Origin: UBA2982 sp040081395
GTDB lineage: Bacteria; Gemmatimonadota; Gemmatimonadetes; Longimicrobiales; Gaopeijiaceae
Length of the DNA stretch: 6,007 nucleotides
NCBI GenBank assembly: GCA_040081395.1
Contig: JBEBGN010000183.1
Coordinates: 1 to 6,007, forward strand
Direction of reading: 5' to 3'
The notes below the pieces were generated by a model. The model was given only the letters and a program-made list of their open reading frames with translations. It did no database searches and was not told the origin of the DNA. Made by a program: the position numbers and the translations under genes. Positions 5,645 to 6,007 of the stretch are shown here, in pieces. Each line of letters starts with the position of its first letter. Positions within the stretch are counted from its first letter, which is position 1.

Positions 5645-6007
5645 CTACTCCCGATCGCCCGAGTCCCCGGCCACCGGCGAGGGGACAGGGATCGCGTGCA
5701 GGCAGAGCGGGCACCCGATCACATGGTCGTTCTTGGTGAGGCCTTGGACCGCAACCCGTTGCTGCATCTCCTCCAAGAGCTGCTCGTCCGTAAGTGCGAC
5801 GCGCATGCCGAGGTCGATGAACATATTCGAGACCGACCGGTTCCCCGAACCGGACCAGTTTCGCGGGTCGGGCACGTTCGTGTTCGTCGGCGTGTTGTTC
5901 ATGTAACCGACGATGTGAAGTACCGTACCCTTAGGCAGGAGCGGCTGATAGCCGTCCTCGTACGCGTAGCCCCTCACCCAGTTGTGGTCGTAGCCCACAC
6001 ACGAGAG
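5645..6007 (-). CDS. C-terminal fragment of a copper type II monooxygenase-like protein (partial)
   Basis: The frame is open to the window edge. The GTG at 5998 is an internal Val codon preceded by in-frame Leu-Ser-Cys, so only the last 120 residues are visible. The segment YDHNWVRGYAYED, LPKGTVLHIVGYMNNT, then NVPDPRNW and GSGNRSVSNMFIDLGM follows the pattern of the C-terminal domain of PHM/DBH-like ascorbate-dependent monooxygenases ('F/Y-x-NWQ', 'LPKGT', 'Y-D/N-NS/T-x-x-N', 'G-x-x-T-x-x-EM'). The Met encoded at 5824-5822 aligns with the CuB-ligand Met of PHM. The tail contains GCPLCLH: a CxxC but not the CxxCH of haem c. The upstream part, with the histidine ligands and any cytochrome domain, is outside the window, so enzymatic activity cannot be judged. 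It is coupled to the downstream secreted-protein gene. Confidence 0.6.
   Translation of the reverse strand, partial: LSCVGYDHNWVRGYAYEDGYQPLLPKGTVLHIVGYMNNTPTNTNVPDPRNWSGSGNRSVSNMFIDLGMRVALTDEQLLEEMQQRVAVQGLTKNDHVIGCPLCLHAIPVPSPVAGDSGDRE

Noticed and set aside
5702..5713. CPLCLH tail as a haem c site
   Set aside because: Haem c attachment needs CxxCH; here Leu follows the second Cys.
5645..5998. Complete 117-residue protein starting at GTG 5998
   Set aside because: The frame continues open to the window edge, and the sequence aligns with the C-terminal part of a longer family, so the GTG is an internal Val codon.

Overview
The window is a GC-rich bacterial chromosome segment in which every supported gene lies on the minus strand, so transcription runs from high to low coordinates. 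It reads as a Gram-negative bacterium: there is an outer-membrane beta-barrel protein with a signal peptide, a sigma-54 activator and a PII/Amt pair. The style of the two right-hand proteins (a secreted Ig-like protein next to a copper-monooxygenase-like C-terminus) suggests an uncultured Gemmatimonadota or Acidobacteriota-type lineage. That placement is an impression from protein style, not a demonstrated assignment.

Layout in order of transcription. (1) 6007-5645: the C-terminal end of a gene entering from the right edge, resembling copper type II ascorbate-dependent (PHM/DBH-like) monooxygenases. (2) 5641-4613: a secreted protein of unknown function with a C-terminal Ig-like region, three bases after gene 1 and probably translationally coupled to it. 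(3) A 143-bp gap with a perfect 22-bp palindrome. (4) 4469-2925: a NifA-family sigma-54 activator (GAF, AAA+, Fis-type HTH). (5) A 246-bp gap with a near-consensus sigma-54 promoter and candidate upstream activator sites. (6) 2678-1281: amtB-type ammonium transporter. (7) 1227-877: a PII protein. (8) 832-158: a TorF/Gcw_chp-family putative porin. (9) 157-1: non-coding, with two strong inverted repeats that probably end the operon.

The coherent unit is genes 4 and 6-8. The likely model is that the NifA-like activator, with sigma-54 RNA polymerase, drives the amtB-glnK-porin operon from the promoter at 2757-2741. The porin would let a small nitrogen source cross the outer membrane, AmtB would conduct ammonium across the inner membrane, and the PII protein would gate AmtB. 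The regulatory parts are unusual: the PII protein has Val in place of the uridylylated Tyr51 and Glu in place of Gln39, and the activator has GAFTDA in place of GAFTGA. No nitrogenase genes are visible. Two starts were moved from the longest reading frame to downstream ATGs (amtB at 2678, PII at 1227) on ribosome-binding-site spacing and family N-termini. No tRNA, rRNA, CRISPR or mobile element was seen.
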